Shown: positions 1-6,038 of the stretch, one piece after another
How the letters are laid out: every line of letters begins with the position of its first letter
Numbering within the stretch: the first letter of the stretch is position 1
NCBI GenBank assembly: GCA_030146905.1
Contig: JASLAV010000087.1
Coordinates: forward strand, 1 to 11,893
Reading direction: 5' to 3'
Origin: Lentzea sp.
GTDB lineage: Bacteria > Actinomycetota > Actinomycetes > Mycobacteriales > Pseudonocardiaceae
DNA: 11,893 nucleotides
Made by a program: the position numbers and the translations under genes
The notes under the pieces: model-generated
What the model was told of the DNA's origin: nothing
Seen by the model: only the letters and a program-made list of their open reading frames with translations
Database searches by the model: none

Positions 1-1
1 C

Positions 2-394
2 GAGCAGGACTGGGGCAACCTGCAGGACCCGGTGCAGCAGGAGGTGCTCAAGCACCAGCGGCACGCGTTCGGGCACTTCTTCTTCCGGCTGCCCAACGGC
101 GAGTCCGGCGCGGACGTGGACGACCGGGTGGCGGCGTTCCTCGACGGCCTGGAAGTCCGGATGCACAATGACGAGGCGCATCCCAAGACGGTGCTGGTCG
201 TGTCGCACGGACTGACGATCAGGTTGTTGTGCCGCAGGCTCTTCGACTGGAGCATCGAGCTGTTCGAGTCGCTGTCCAACGTGGACACCTGCGAGAACCG
301 CGTGCTCGACCACGACGGCACGGGGTGGAGGCTGGACCGTCCCTTCGCCCAGTGGCGCGACTCACCGGACGGAACGGTCCAGCGACCGGTCTAG
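2..394 (+). CDS. Histidine phosphatase (phosphoglycerate mutase-like) family protein, 3' part
   Basis: The 5' end lies outside the window; 130 codons before the TAG stop are visible. The visible part opens with EQDWGNLQ, which matches the segment after the first catalytic region in phosphoglycerate mutase-like phosphatases. Further on, [13 protein letters not shown] carries the second catalytic histidine of the family. The first RHG motif, with the phospho-accepting histidine, must lie upstream. Members remove phosphate from sugars, nucleotides or small metabolites in the cytosol; the substrate cannot be told from this fragment. The C-terminal tail is polar and ends shortly after a WRLDRPF segment. 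The gene converges on rpmF, and the two stop codons overlap within the palindrome CTAG at 391-394, so there is no intergenic space and no terminator hairpin between them. Nothing links it to the zinc genes beyond position. Confidence 0.85.
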   Translation, partial: EQDWGNLQDPVQQEVLKHQRHAFGHFFFRLPNGESGADVDDRVAAFLDGLEVRMHNDEAHPKTVLVVSHGLTIRLLCRRLFDWSIELFESLSNVDTCENRVLDHDGTGWRLDRPFAQWRDSPDGTVQRPV

Positions 395-552
395 ATGAGC
401 CCGCGCTTGTAGGCCGCGACGAGACGGCGGGGCACGAGCAGTTCCTTGCCGTCCAACGTCCGCACGCGCACCAGGTCGGGAGCGGTGGCCTTCCACTGCG
501 AGCGGCGGTGGCGCGTGTTGGAGCGGGACGTCTTGCGCTTGGGAACGGCCAT
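391..552 (-). CDS. rpmF: Ribosomal protein bL32, zinc-independent (C-) form
   Basis: This 53-residue protein begins [20 protein letters not shown], the classic N-terminus of bL32 of the large ribosomal subunit. Zinc-containing bL32 carries cysteine pairs in its second half. This copy has no cysteine at all and reads [16 protein letters not shown] there, so it is the zinc-free type. The ATG at 552-550 shares one base with the TGA stop of the upstream bL31 gene (TGATG), which implies translational coupling. It is the third and last gene of the leftward unit headed by the CobW-like gene, so it should share the Zur-type control at about 1700. Its stop overlaps the stop of the convergent phosphatase gene. 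Confidence 0.95.
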   Translation of the reverse strand: MAVPKRKTSRSNTRHRRSQWKATAPDLVRVRTLDGKELLVPRRLVAAYKRGLI

Positions 553-803
553 CAGCGCTCTCGCTTTCCGTAGCGGCGGTTGAACTTCTCGACCCGGCCC
601 GCGGTGTCGACGAGTCGTTGCGTACCCGTCCAGAACGGGTGCGAGTCGGCGGTGATGTCCACGATCAACAGCGGGTAGGAGTTGCCGTCCTCCCACTCGA
701 CGGTCCGGTTCGACGTGGCCGTGGAGCGCGTCAGGAACGACTTCCCGGTGGACGCGTCCTGGAAGACGACCGGGTGGTAGTCGGGGTGGATGCCGGGCTT
801 CAT
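552..803 (-). CDS. rpmE2: Ribosomal protein bL31 type B (zinc-independent)
   Basis: This is an 83-residue large-subunit protein. The opening [16 protein letters not shown] and the later SHPFWTGTQ followed by [11 protein letters not shown] are typical of type B bL31. Type A has a CxxC zinc site; this copy has no cysteine, as expected of the form made under zinc limitation. Start ATG 803-801 overlaps the TGA of the upstream CobW-like gene as ATGA (4 bases), and its own TGA overlaps the rpmF start as TGATG. A GGAG lies only 2 bases before the ATG, so initiation probably relies on coupling to the upstream gene. It is the middle gene of the leftward zinc-responsive unit. Confidence 0.96.
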   Translation of the reverse strand: MKPGIHPDYHPVVFQDASTGKSFLTRSTATSNRTVEWEDGNSYPLLIVDITADSHPFWTGTQRLVDTAGRVEKFNRRYGKRER

Positions 804-1684
804 ATCTCCAGCTTTCTGATCGAGTCCACGAAGGACAGTTCGTCGTCGGTGAGCAGTGCTTGCGCGAACGCCGCGGTGATGGAGTCCGGCTCGCCCAGGG
901 TGATCGCCACGATCCGGGTGGTGCCGCCCTCGCGCGGCCCGCCCTCGCCGACGCGCAGCCCGCCGCCCGCCGACTCCAGGTGCAGCACGACGTCCGGCTC
1001 GTCCGCGACCCAGAGCCGGCCTCGTGAACGCACGACCGTGCCGTCGAGCAACGAGTCGAGCGCGTCGTTCAGCCGTGCGGGGTGGAACGGCCTGTCCGAC
1101 GTGAAGACCGCTGTCGAGACACCGCATTCGGGCGTGAGCGGTATCAGCCGCGGCCGCGTGCTCCTGCGCGCCACGACGGTGTCGGGCGTGCAGCGGTGCG
1201 CGCCGGGAGCCAGCCGGTCGAGCACGGCGAGCGTCCGCTCGTCCGCGTCTCCCTGCAGCACCAGCACGTCCGCGGCCTCGGCCTGCGCGACGACGACCTG
1301 AGCCACCGTGCGCTGATCGCTCACCATGGAAGCGTCGCCCAGCGCGTCGTCCAGCCAGGTCGCCGCGTCGAGCACGGTGATCACGCACTCGACGTCGACG
1401 CCGAGGTTGCGGCGCACCGCGTCCGGTTCCAGCAACGGGTCCAGGTGCAGCACGACCGTGTGGCCCGCGAAGGTGCCGAGCAGCTCCCGCAGGTCCTCCC
1501 GCACGGTGCAGGACACGCAGCCGTGCAGCAGTTCGACGTCGGTCGCGATGCCGTCGACCCAGCGCCGCACGTGCGTCTCCGCGGCGATGTGGCGCACCAG
1601 CACCGAACCCGGCCGGTCCCGCCACACCCGCACGGCGACGTCGTGGTCCACCAGCCCCGCCACCAGAACGACAACGGTTTCCAT
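800..1684 (-). CDS. CobW/G3E-family protein, apparent pseudo-GTPase of the zinc-starvation operon
   Basis: The 294-residue protein has the layout of COG0523/CobW metal chaperones: an N-terminal nucleotide-binding-type fold (about 1-195) and a CobW_C-like region (about 200-275, starting [11 protein letters not shown]). It keeps [12 protein letters not shown] at 54-65, the counterpart of the family's metal-binding GCxCC segment, here with Cys56 and Cys59. The GTPase motifs are lost. The N-terminal P-loop site reads [15 protein letters not shown] with no GxxGxGK[ST]; the Walker B/switch region reads [11 protein letters not shown]; the NKxD site reads LVLQGDADE. Family members insert or traffic zinc, cobalt or other metals using GTP. 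This one probably binds metal or partners without hydrolysis (inference). ATG 1684 was chosen because longer frames cross the Zur box. No Shine-Dalgarno precedes it, and the promoter position suggests a leaderless mRNA. It is the first gene of the unit with bL31 and bL32. Confidence 0.88.
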   Translation of the reverse strand: METVVVLVAGLVDHDVAVRVWRDRPGSVLVRHIAAETHVRRWVDGIATDVELLHGCVSCTVREDLRELLGTFAGHTVVLHLDPLLEPDAVRRNLGVDVECVITVLDAATWLDDALGDASMVSDQRTVAQVVVAQAEAADVLVLQGDADERTLAVLDRLAPGAHRCTPDTVVARRSTRPRLIPLTPECGVSTAVFTSDRPFHPARLNDALDSLLDGTVVRSRGRLWVADEPDVVLHLESAGGGLRVGEGGPREGGTTRIVAITLGEPDSITAAFAQALLTDDELSFVDSIRKLEI

Positions 1685-1691
1685 GTGAGGT

Positions 1692-1720
1692 ACCGTAGTT
1701 GAAAACGAATGTCGTTTCAA
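1692..1720 (-). promoter_or_regulatory. Promoter of the CobW-like/rpmE2/rpmF unit, probably leaderless
   Basis: Read on the minus strand there is a -35 hexamer TTGAAA (1720-1715), a 17-base spacer and a -10 hexamer TACGGT (1697-1692). Transcription would begin about 7 bases further, at or one or two bases before the ATG at 1684. No ribosome-binding sequence lies between the -10 element and the ATG, which agrees with leaderless translation, common in actinobacteria. The operator-like dyad lies within the spacer and -35 element. Confidence 0.6.
1699..1720. promoter_or_regulatory. Zur-type operator between divergent ribosomal protein units
   Basis: An inverted repeat AAACGA-ATG-TCGTTT (1703-1717) has two perfect 6-base arms around a 3-base centre. 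A second dyad, TTGAAA at 1699-1704 with TTTCAA at 1715-1720, is nested around nearly the same centre. AT-rich dyads of this size upstream of C- ribosomal protein genes are the known targets of the zinc repressor Zur in Streptomyces and mycobacteria. Assignment to Zur rests on this gene content plus the dyad; no zur gene is in the window. The site ends 3 bases before the rpmB ribosome-binding site and overlaps the leftward promoter, so one bound repressor could shut both units. Confidence 0.75.
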
Positions 1721-1722
1721 AC

Positions 1723-1728
1723 AGGAGG
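1723..1728 (+). promoter_or_regulatory. Ribosome-binding site deciding the rpmB GTG start
   Basis: A perfect AGGAGG lies 4 bases before GTG 1733. It selects this start over the in-frame ATG at 1709, which lies inside the operator and has no ribosome-binding site. Confidence 0.8.
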
Positions 1729-1732
1729 TACT

Positions 1733-1963
1733 GTGCGCTGCCAGCTGACGGGCCGTGAGCCCGGCTTCGGCAACCGCGTCTCGCACTCCCAGCGCAAGAC
1801 GCGGCGCCGGTGGAACCCGAACATCCAGCGCAAGCGGTACTGGGTGCCGTCGCTCAACCGGAACGTGACGCTGACCCTGTCCGCCAAGGGCATCAAGACC
1901 GTCGACAAGCTGGGCATCGAGACCGTCGTGGCCCGGCTGCGCGGCCAGGGGGTGACCCTCTGA
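1733..1963 (+). CDS. rpmB2: Ribosomal protein bL28, zinc-independent (C-) form
   Basis: This 76-residue large-subunit protein begins (M)[18 protein letters not shown] and continues with RRRWNPNIQ and [17 protein letters not shown], all conserved bL28 blocks. It has one cysteine (Cys3) and no CxxC pairs, so it cannot form the zinc knuckle of C+ bL28. The start is GTG 1733, set by AGGAGG at 1723-1728. It is the first gene of the rightward unit, directly downstream of the Zur-type dyad, and its TGA overlaps the rpmG ATG as TGATG. I could not identify a convincing -10/-35 pair for this strand; it must lie in or just left of the dyad. Confidence 0.95.
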   Translation: MRCQLTGREPGFGNRVSHSQRKTRRRWNPNIQRKRYWVPSLNRNVTLTLSAKGIKTVDKLGIETVVARLRGQGVTL

Positions 1964-2130
1964 TGGCCAAGGGCAACGACGTGCGGCCGATCATCAAGAT
2001 GAGGTCGACCGCCGGCACCGGCTACACCTACGTGACCCGCAAGAACCGCCGCAACGACCCCGACCGCATGGTGCTGCGCAAGTACGACCCGGTGGCGCGC
2101 AAGCACGTCGACTTCAAGGAAGAGCGCTGA
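1963..2130 (+). CDS. rpmG: Ribosomal protein bL33, zinc-independent (C-) form
   Basis: This 55-residue large-subunit protein reads [20 protein letters not shown] and then [21 protein letters not shown], the bL33 signature. The C+ form has two CxxC pairs; no cysteine is present here. The ATG shares its first base with the rpmB stop, so it is translationally coupled. A G-rich stretch at about 1948-1953 may help ribosome binding. The next gene, rpsN, starts 1 base after this stop. Confidence 0.96.
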   Translation: MAKGNDVRPIIKMRSTAGTGYTYVTRKNRRNDPDRMVLRKYDPVARKHVDFKEER

Positions 2131-2131
2131 C

Positions 2132-2425
2132 GTGGCGAAGAAGTCGAAGATCGCTGCCGACCGGCGCCGCCGCGAGGTCGTCGCGCGCTACGCGCAACGG
2201 CGTGCGGAGCTCAAGGAGATGCTGCGCCACCCCGAGACGCGCGAGGAAGCGTTGCGGGGACTGCAGAAGCTGCCGCGTGACGCGTCGCCGACCCGGCTGC
2301 GCAACCGCGACGTGGTCGACGGACGGCCGCGCGCCTACTACCGGGCGTTCGGGCTGTCGCGCCTGAGGCTGCGGGAGATGGCCCACCGCGGTGAGCTCCC
2401 CGGCGTGTCGAAGTCGAGCTGGTGA
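2132..2425 (+). CDS. rpsN: Ribosomal protein uS14, long zinc-independent (C-) form
   Basis: This 97-residue small-subunit protein begins (M)[20 protein letters not shown] and ends with [31 protein letters not shown], the conserved uS14 C-terminus. Zinc-binding uS14 is about 61 residues with two CxxC pairs; the length near 100 and the absence of cysteine mark the C- form. The start is GTG 2132, one base after the rpmG stop, with AAGGA at 2116-2120. Its stop forms TGATG with rpsR. It is the third gene of the rightward unit. Confidence 0.96.
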   Translation: MAKKSKIAADRRRREVVARYAQRRAELKEMLRHPETREEALRGLQKLPRDASPTRLRNRDVVDGRPRAYYRAFGLSRLRLREMAHRGELPGVSKSSW

Positions 2426-2655
2426 TGAGGGAGCGCACACCGGCGAAGCGCCGGCAGAACCTGCTCGCGAAGGAGGGCGTGACGGCCGTCGACTGGAAGG
2501 ACGTCACACTGCTGCGCAAGTTCATCTCGGACCGGGGCAAGATCCGGTCCCGCCGCGTGACAGGCCTGACGCCGCAGCAGCAGCGCCAGGTCGCCACAGC
2601 GATCAAGAACGCGCGGGAGATGGCTTTGCTGCCGTACCCGTCACAGGGGCGATGA
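2425..2655 (+). CDS. rpsR2: Ribosomal protein bS18, zinc-independent (C-) form
   Basis: This 76-residue small-subunit protein has the bS18 blocks [26 protein letters not shown] and [29 protein letters not shown]. It has no cysteine, unlike C+ actinobacterial bS18. ATG 2425 is preferred because it overlaps the rpsN stop as TGATG; a GTG one codon earlier (2422) is possible. It is the last gene of the rightward zinc unit. Its final 53 bases overlap the 3' end of a convergent membrane-protein gene, and no terminator hairpin is visible after it. Confidence 0.95.
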   Translation: MRERTPAKRRQNLLAKEGVTAVDWKDVTLLRKFISDRGKIRSRRVTGLTPQQQRQVATAIKNAREMALLPYPSQGR

Positions 2656-2959
2656 CGCGGATCGCCGTGCTGGTCACGAACGCCAGCACGGCGAGCTGCA
2701 CCAGCAACGCGAGCACCCAGGTCGTGTGTTCGTCGACCGTGAGGTCACCACGAACACCGACCAAGAAGGTCGCGTAGAGGCCCCAGCACTGCAGCGCGGC
2801 CAGTCCCGCCCCGAAGATCGTCGTGCGCAGCGACACCACGACGACGGCGGCGGCGAGAAGGAGGAGGCCGAGCAGCGGCCAGGCACCGGTGAACGCGGTC
2901 ACGCCGACTCCGGCACCGAATCCCAGCGCCGAGCCGTACCCGCCTTTCATTCTTCGCAT
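2603..2959 (-). CDS. Small multi-pass membrane protein of unknown function
   Basis: The 118-residue product is not a family I recognise. It has about four hydrophobic stretches: roughly 8-27, 28-44 (a run of L/A/V before SLR), 48-69 ([21 protein letters not shown]) and 80-103. A short charged loop ([11 protein letters not shown]) lies between the third and fourth. This points to a small integral membrane protein. The ATG at 2959 was chosen as the longest frame; a second ATG at 2950 is possible, and neither has a strong ribosome-binding site. Its last 17 codons lie antisense to rpsR. It is divergent from bluB, with 84 bases between the start codons. The coding call rests on the open frame and its membrane profile, so it is less certain than its neighbours. 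Confidence 0.65.
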   Translation of the reverse strand: MRRMKGGYGSALGFGAGVGVTAFTGAWPLLGLLLLAAAVVVVSLRTTIFGAGLAALQCWGLYATFLVGVRGDLTVDEHTTWVLALLVQLAVLAFVTSTAIRVIAPVTGTAAKPSPARS

Positions 2960-3046
2960 TCGATCGGTCTATCCCCTCAGGTGAGATCAGCGCCACCTCT
3001 CCAGCGTCAAGTTGGTGCTTTCGAGTGAGGCACGATCGGTCGAATG
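2957..3046. repeat. Imperfect inverted repeat bracketing a divergent intergenic region
   Basis: CATTCGATCGGTC (2957-2969) and GATCGGTCGAATG (3034-3046) pair as an inverted repeat at 11 of 13 positions. Each arm contains the start codon of one divergent gene (membrane protein to the left, bluB to the right). The 84-base gap shows no other clear element and is too short for a cobalamin riboswitch. The repeat could be an operator pair or chance. Confidence 0.35.
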
Positions 3047-3670
3047 AACCTGTACGAAGTGGTGCACCGGCGCAGGGACACGCGTGCCGAGTTCACCGGA
3101 GCGGAGATCCCGCCCGACGTGCTGCGACGAGTGCTGAGCGCCGCGCACGCGGCACCGAGCGTCGGCCTTTCCCAGCCGTGGGACTTCGTGCTGGTGCGCG
3201 ACGAGTCGATCCGGCGCGCGTTCCGCGATCACGTCCAGGCCGAACGCAGCGTCTTCTCCGCCCAGCTCGACTCCGAACGCGCGGAGGTGTTCTCCCGCAT
3301 CAAGGTCGAGGGGGTCATGGAGTCTTCGCTCGGCATCGTCGTCACCTACGACCCGGACCGCGGCTCACCGGCGGTGCTCGGCAGGCACGCGATCGCGGAC
3401 GCGGGGCTGTACTCCGTGTGCCTGGCCATCCAGAACCTCTGGCTGGCCGCGACGGAAGAGGGTCTCGGCGTCGGCTGGGTGAGCTTCTACCGCGAGGACG
3501 TGCTGCGCCGCATGCTGGACATCCCCTCGAGGATCCGTCCGGTGGCGTGGCTGTGCGTGGGCCCGGTCCGCTCCCTTCCGGACACCCCTGATCTGGAACG
3601 TCACGGCTGGCGCAACCGCGTGCCGTTGGAGGACGTTGTTCACCACGACACGTTCGGCCGACGAAACTGA
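3044..3670 (+). CDS. bluB: 5,6-dimethylbenzimidazole synthase
   Basis: The 208-residue protein belongs to the BluB branch of the nitroreductase-like flavoenzymes. BluB breaks down reduced FMN with oxygen to form 5,6-dimethylbenzimidazole, the lower ligand of cobalamin. Visible motifs are RRRDTRAEF near the N-terminus, AAHAAPSVGLSQPWDF at about 34-49, IKVEGVMES, the QNLWLAA block and GLGVGWVSFY at about 140-149, ending in the conserved GWRNRVPLEDVVHHD. Asp12 and Ser147 are 135 residues apart, as are the Asp32 and Ser167 recalled as important in the Sinorhizobium enzyme. ATG 3044 gives the expected N-terminus; GTGAGG at 3025-3030 is a distant ribosome-binding candidate. The glycosyltransferase gene begins 9 bases after its stop. 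No other cobalamin gene and no cobalamin riboswitch is in the window. Confidence 0.9.
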   Translation: MNLYEVVHRRRDTRAEFTGAEIPPDVLRRVLSAAHAAPSVGLSQPWDFVLVRDESIRRAFRDHVQAERSVFSAQLDSERAEVFSRIKVEGVMESSLGIVVTYDPDRGSPAVLGRHAIADAGLYSVCLAIQNLWLAATEEGLGVGWVSFYREDVLRRMLDIPSRIRPVAWLCVGPVRSLPDTPDLERHGWRNRVPLEDVVHHDTFGRRN

Positions 3671-3679
3671 AACTGTGAG

Positions 3680-4432
3680 ATGCGAACTATCTCCGTGGTG
3701 ACACCCGTCCATCCGCCGCACGTGCGATTCCTGCGGGAAGCGCACGAATCTTTGCGCGCGCAAGAACTTCCGGACGGATGGGACTGGGAGTGGTTGATCC
3801 AGCACGACGGACACGCGTCGCCGGAACTTTTCTCCGACGACGCGCGGGTCGCATTCGCGTCGTCTTCACCCTGCGGTCCCGCGGGCGCCAGGAACATGGC
3901 GCTCGCGCGGTCCACCGGCGAATTCGTCAGAAACCTGGACGCGGACGACCTGTTGCTGGACGGCGCACTGGCCAGGGACGTCGAAGTGCTGGTCGCGCAC
4001 CAGGACGTCGGCTGGGTGACGTCGGCGGCGTGTGACCTCCTGCCGGACGGGGAGGTCGTCTCGTGGGAATCCGACGATCCGGCGGAAGGGGTTCTCGAAC
4101 CCGGCTGGACGCTCGATGCTTTCATCGCCGATGAATGGCGTCTGCCCGTCGTTCCCGGCTCGTTGTGCGTCAGGAGAGATCTGCTTTTGGCGCTCGGCGG
4201 GTGGATGGCGCTGCCGTCTTCCGAGGACACGGGCCTGTTGATGGCGCTTCAAACCGTGTCGCGCGGGTACTTCGTCGCGACACCGAGCATGCTTTACCGC
4301 AAGCACGGTGTGCAGCAAACCGCGCGGCAAGTTCACAACGACCCCGTTGACAAGAAGCTGCGCTACGGAATGATCGTCGATCGAGCCCAGGCGCTGCGCA
4401 ACCTGTTGCCGTGGCCGGCCACCGCGCGGTGA
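3680..4432 (+). CDS. Family 2 glycosyltransferase
   Basis: The 250-residue protein has the GT-A fold features of family 2 glycosyltransferases. These are an N-terminal nucleotide-binding strand TISVVTPV (3-10), GPAGARNMAL (66-75), the metal-binding NLDADD with Asp87 and Asp89, and an acceptor-side segment GGWMALPSSEDTGLLMAL (173-190) with the likely catalytic acidic pair at 182-183. It would transfer a sugar from a nucleotide sugar to an unknown acceptor. There is no signal peptide or membrane segment, so it is cytosolic or peripheral. The start ATG is 9 bases after bluB, so the two are probably co-transcribed. The ribosome-binding site is weak (GTGAG about 1 base before ATG). Donor and acceptor cannot be told from the sequence. 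Confidence 0.85.
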   Translation: MRTISVVTPVHPPHVRFLREAHESLRAQELPDGWDWEWLIQHDGHASPELFSDDARVAFASSSPCGPAGARNMALARSTGEFVRNLDADDLLLDGALARDVEVLVAHQDVGWVTSAACDLLPDGEVVSWESDDPAEGVLEPGWTLDAFIADEWRLPVVPGSLCVRRDLLLALGGWMALPSSEDTGLLMALQTVSRGYFVATPSMLYRKHGVQQTARQVHNDPVDKKLRYGMIVDRAQALRNLLPWPATAR

Positions 4433-4519
4433 CGTCCGGTACCACGATCGGTACGGGGCGCGACCGTCCCGGTAGCCTGTGCAGGCCGCTCGGCGAGTCG
4501 GAACGGAGTCGATGAACGA

Positions 4520-6019
4520 GTGGAGCAGCGTGAGCCGCTGGTAGCGGGCGAGGCACCGCAGCTGGACCGGGAGGTCCGCGCGCTGCTCAACGCCGGCCGC
4601 CTGCCGGAGGCGAACAGTCTTTTCGACGAGGTGGTCACCAAGGTGTCCCCCGGCGTCGACCGCTGGGTTCGTTCGGCCGTGCTGGTGAACAGGGCCATGC
4701 TGGCGTGGCGCCTCGGGCGCATCCCGCTCGCCCTGGAACTGGCCGCCGAGGGGTGGACGGACCTCGACGCCGACCGGGCGGACAGCCCCGCCGTGGCCCA
4801 GACGATGGGCTCGCTCGCCTATCTGATGGAGGGCATCGGCAACCGCAGGGCAGCGCTCGACATGCTGCGGCTGTCGGTTCAGGTCGCGCGTCGCGCAGGG
4901 CACAGCGACACGTTGGCGCTCTGCCTGCAACGCCTCGGTGGTTCGCTGAACTTCCGCGCCTGCGCCGGGCATCCCGCCGCCGCGCCGGCGATCTTCGAGG
5001 AAGCGCTGGCGTACCTCGACGAGGGCCTGGGCATCGTCAAGGACGAGAGGAACCGGCGCGCGCTCCTCGGTGCGTACGGCCGGTCCCTGGCCGGTGTCGG
5101 TCAGCTGGACAAGGCAGAGGAAGTCGGCCAAGAAACCCTGCGGCTGTCGGTGGACGCCACCGACATGTGGGGCATCTCCGTCGGGAACTGGGTGCTCGCC
5201 GTCGTGCGCCGCGAACAGGGTGCTCTCGAAGAGGCACGCACGTTCGCGGCCCGTGCGGTGACGAACGCCGAACGCATCAACGACACGTCGCTGCTGCTGC
5301 GGTTCTCCACAGAGCTCGCGGACATCTGCCACTCACTGGGCGACTCGGTGGGTGAGGCCGTGGCGTTGCGGCGGTCGATGCAGGCGGCCCGCACGGCCAC
5401 GGAGACGTTGCAGGAAGGCCTCGGGCAGGCGCTGGAGCAACGCCGGGTGGCCGTGCAGGCGCAACGGCTCGCGGTGGCGGCGCAGGAGGCCGCGGCGCGC
5501 GATCCGTTGACAGGACTCGCGAACCGGCTCGGGCTCGAACGCGCCGCCCAGGGGTTGCTCGAGTCGACCGCGGCGCGCGGCAAGGTGCCGTGGCTGGTGC
5601 TGGTCGACGTCGACTGGTTCAAGAGCGTCAACGACGACGCCGGGCACGCGACGGGCGACGCGGCGCTGCGCGAGATCGCGGCGCTGCTGCGGCGCGAGTG
5701 CCGGGCGGACGACCTGGTGGCGCGCTGGGCCGGCGACGAGTTCGTGGTGCTGCTGGGCGACACCGGCCCGAACATGGACGTGGGCCCGAACGTGGCCGAG
5801 CGGATCCGTGCGGCCGTCGACGGTCACGACTGGACGATGGTGCTGGGCTCGGTCCGCCGCCCCACCGTGAGCATCGGCGTCGCGGCGGGACCGGCCAAGC
5901 TGGACCAGCTGTTCGCGGCCGCGGACATGGCGCTCTACCGCGCCAAGCGCCACGGCCGGAACAGGGTCGAGGTCGAACCATCCGTGGAAGAGCTCCCCGA
6001 GATCGTGTCGGGGAGCTGA
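4520..6019 (+). CDS. Soluble TPR-GGDEF diguanylate cyclase
   Basis: The 499-residue protein has a helical N-terminal half (about 15-300) made of TPR-like repeats rich in A/L/E, for example around LPEANSLFDEVV and ALELAAEGW. A coiled linker (about 290-325) leads to a GGDEF domain from DPLTGLANRLGLERA (328 on). Two GTPs would be joined to cyclic di-GMP. Metal ligands lie in DVDWFKSVNDD (Asp363, Asp365). The active-site loop is AGDEF (404-408), with alanine for the first glycine, a change known in some active cyclases. RADD (395-398), five residues before it, matches the inhibitory RxxD site for product feedback. There is no membrane segment, PAS or GAF domain, so the TPR half is the probable input module. 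GTG 4520 is the first start in frame; GGAG at 4505-4508 is 11 bases upstream. The last codons form a terminator stem. Confidence 0.9.
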   Translation: MEQREPLVAGEAPQLDREVRALLNAGRLPEANSLFDEVVTKVSPGVDRWVRSAVLVNRAMLAWRLGRIPLALELAAEGWTDLDADRADSPAVAQTMGSLAYLMEGIGNRRAALDMLRLSVQVARRAGHSDTLALCLQRLGGSLNFRACAGHPAAAPAIFEEALAYLDEGLGIVKDERNRRALLGAYGRSLAGVGQLDKAEEVGQETLRLSVDATDMWGISVGNWVLAVVRREQGALEEARTFAARAVTNAERINDTSLLLRFSTELADICHSLGDSVGEAVALRRSMQAARTATETLQEGLGQALEQRRVAVQAQRLAVAAQEAAARDPLTGLANRLGLERAAQGLLESTAARGKVPWLVLVDVDWFKSVNDDAGHATGDAALREIAALLRRECRADDLVARWAGDEFVVLLGDTGPNMDVGPNVAERIRAAVDGHDWTMVLGSVRRPTVSIGVAAGPAKLDQLFAAADMALYRAKRHGRNRVEVEPSVEELPEIVSGS

Positions 6020-6027
6020 GGGTTTTT
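5991..6027 (+). terminator. Intrinsic terminator embedded in the end of the cyclase gene
   Basis: A perfect 10-base stem, AGCTCCCCGA (5991-6000) with TCGGGGAGCT (6008-6017), has a 7-base loop. GAGGG and a run of five T (6023-6027) follow. The stem lies inside the coding sequence, and its last base is the first base of the TGA stop. Confidence 0.85.
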
Positions 6028-6038
6028 CTCGGTGGCTT

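Noticed and set aside
552..1625. Long minus-strand frame of 357 codons spanning the CobW-like gene and rpmE2
   Set aside because: It joins an out-of-frame Arg/Ala/Gly-rich shadow of the CobW-like gene to the true bL31 frame. Only the last 83 codons are real.
1709..1732. In-frame ATG upstream start for bL28 at 1709
   Set aside because: It lies inside the operator dyad with no ribosome-binding site. GTG 1733 has AGGAGG and gives the normal bL28 N-terminus.
1685..1786. Longer N-terminus for the CobW-like protein, starting at 1786
   Set aside because: It would cross the operator and the start of rpmB on the other strand, and the extra 34 residues do not match the family N-terminus.
2960..3043. 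Cobalamin riboswitch before bluB
   Set aside because: The gap is only 84 bases and shows no B12-box-like core; a cobalamin riboswitch needs roughly 200 bases.
4433..4519. Promoter with -10 TAGCCT (4473-4478) for the cyclase gene
   Set aside because: The -10 is plausible for actinomycetes, but no credible -35 lies 16-19 bases upstream, so it is not listed as a feature.
4512..4544. Ten-codon leader frame (ATG 4512 to TAG 4544) overlapping the cyclase start
   Set aside because: It is very short, its ribosome-binding spacing (3 bases) is poor, and nothing suggests it is translated.
3866..5332. Minus-strand 488-codon frame opposite the glycosyltransferase and cyclase genes
   Set aside because: It is a high-GC antisense shadow with low-complexity Arg/Gln/Val content. 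The plus strand holds clear domains.
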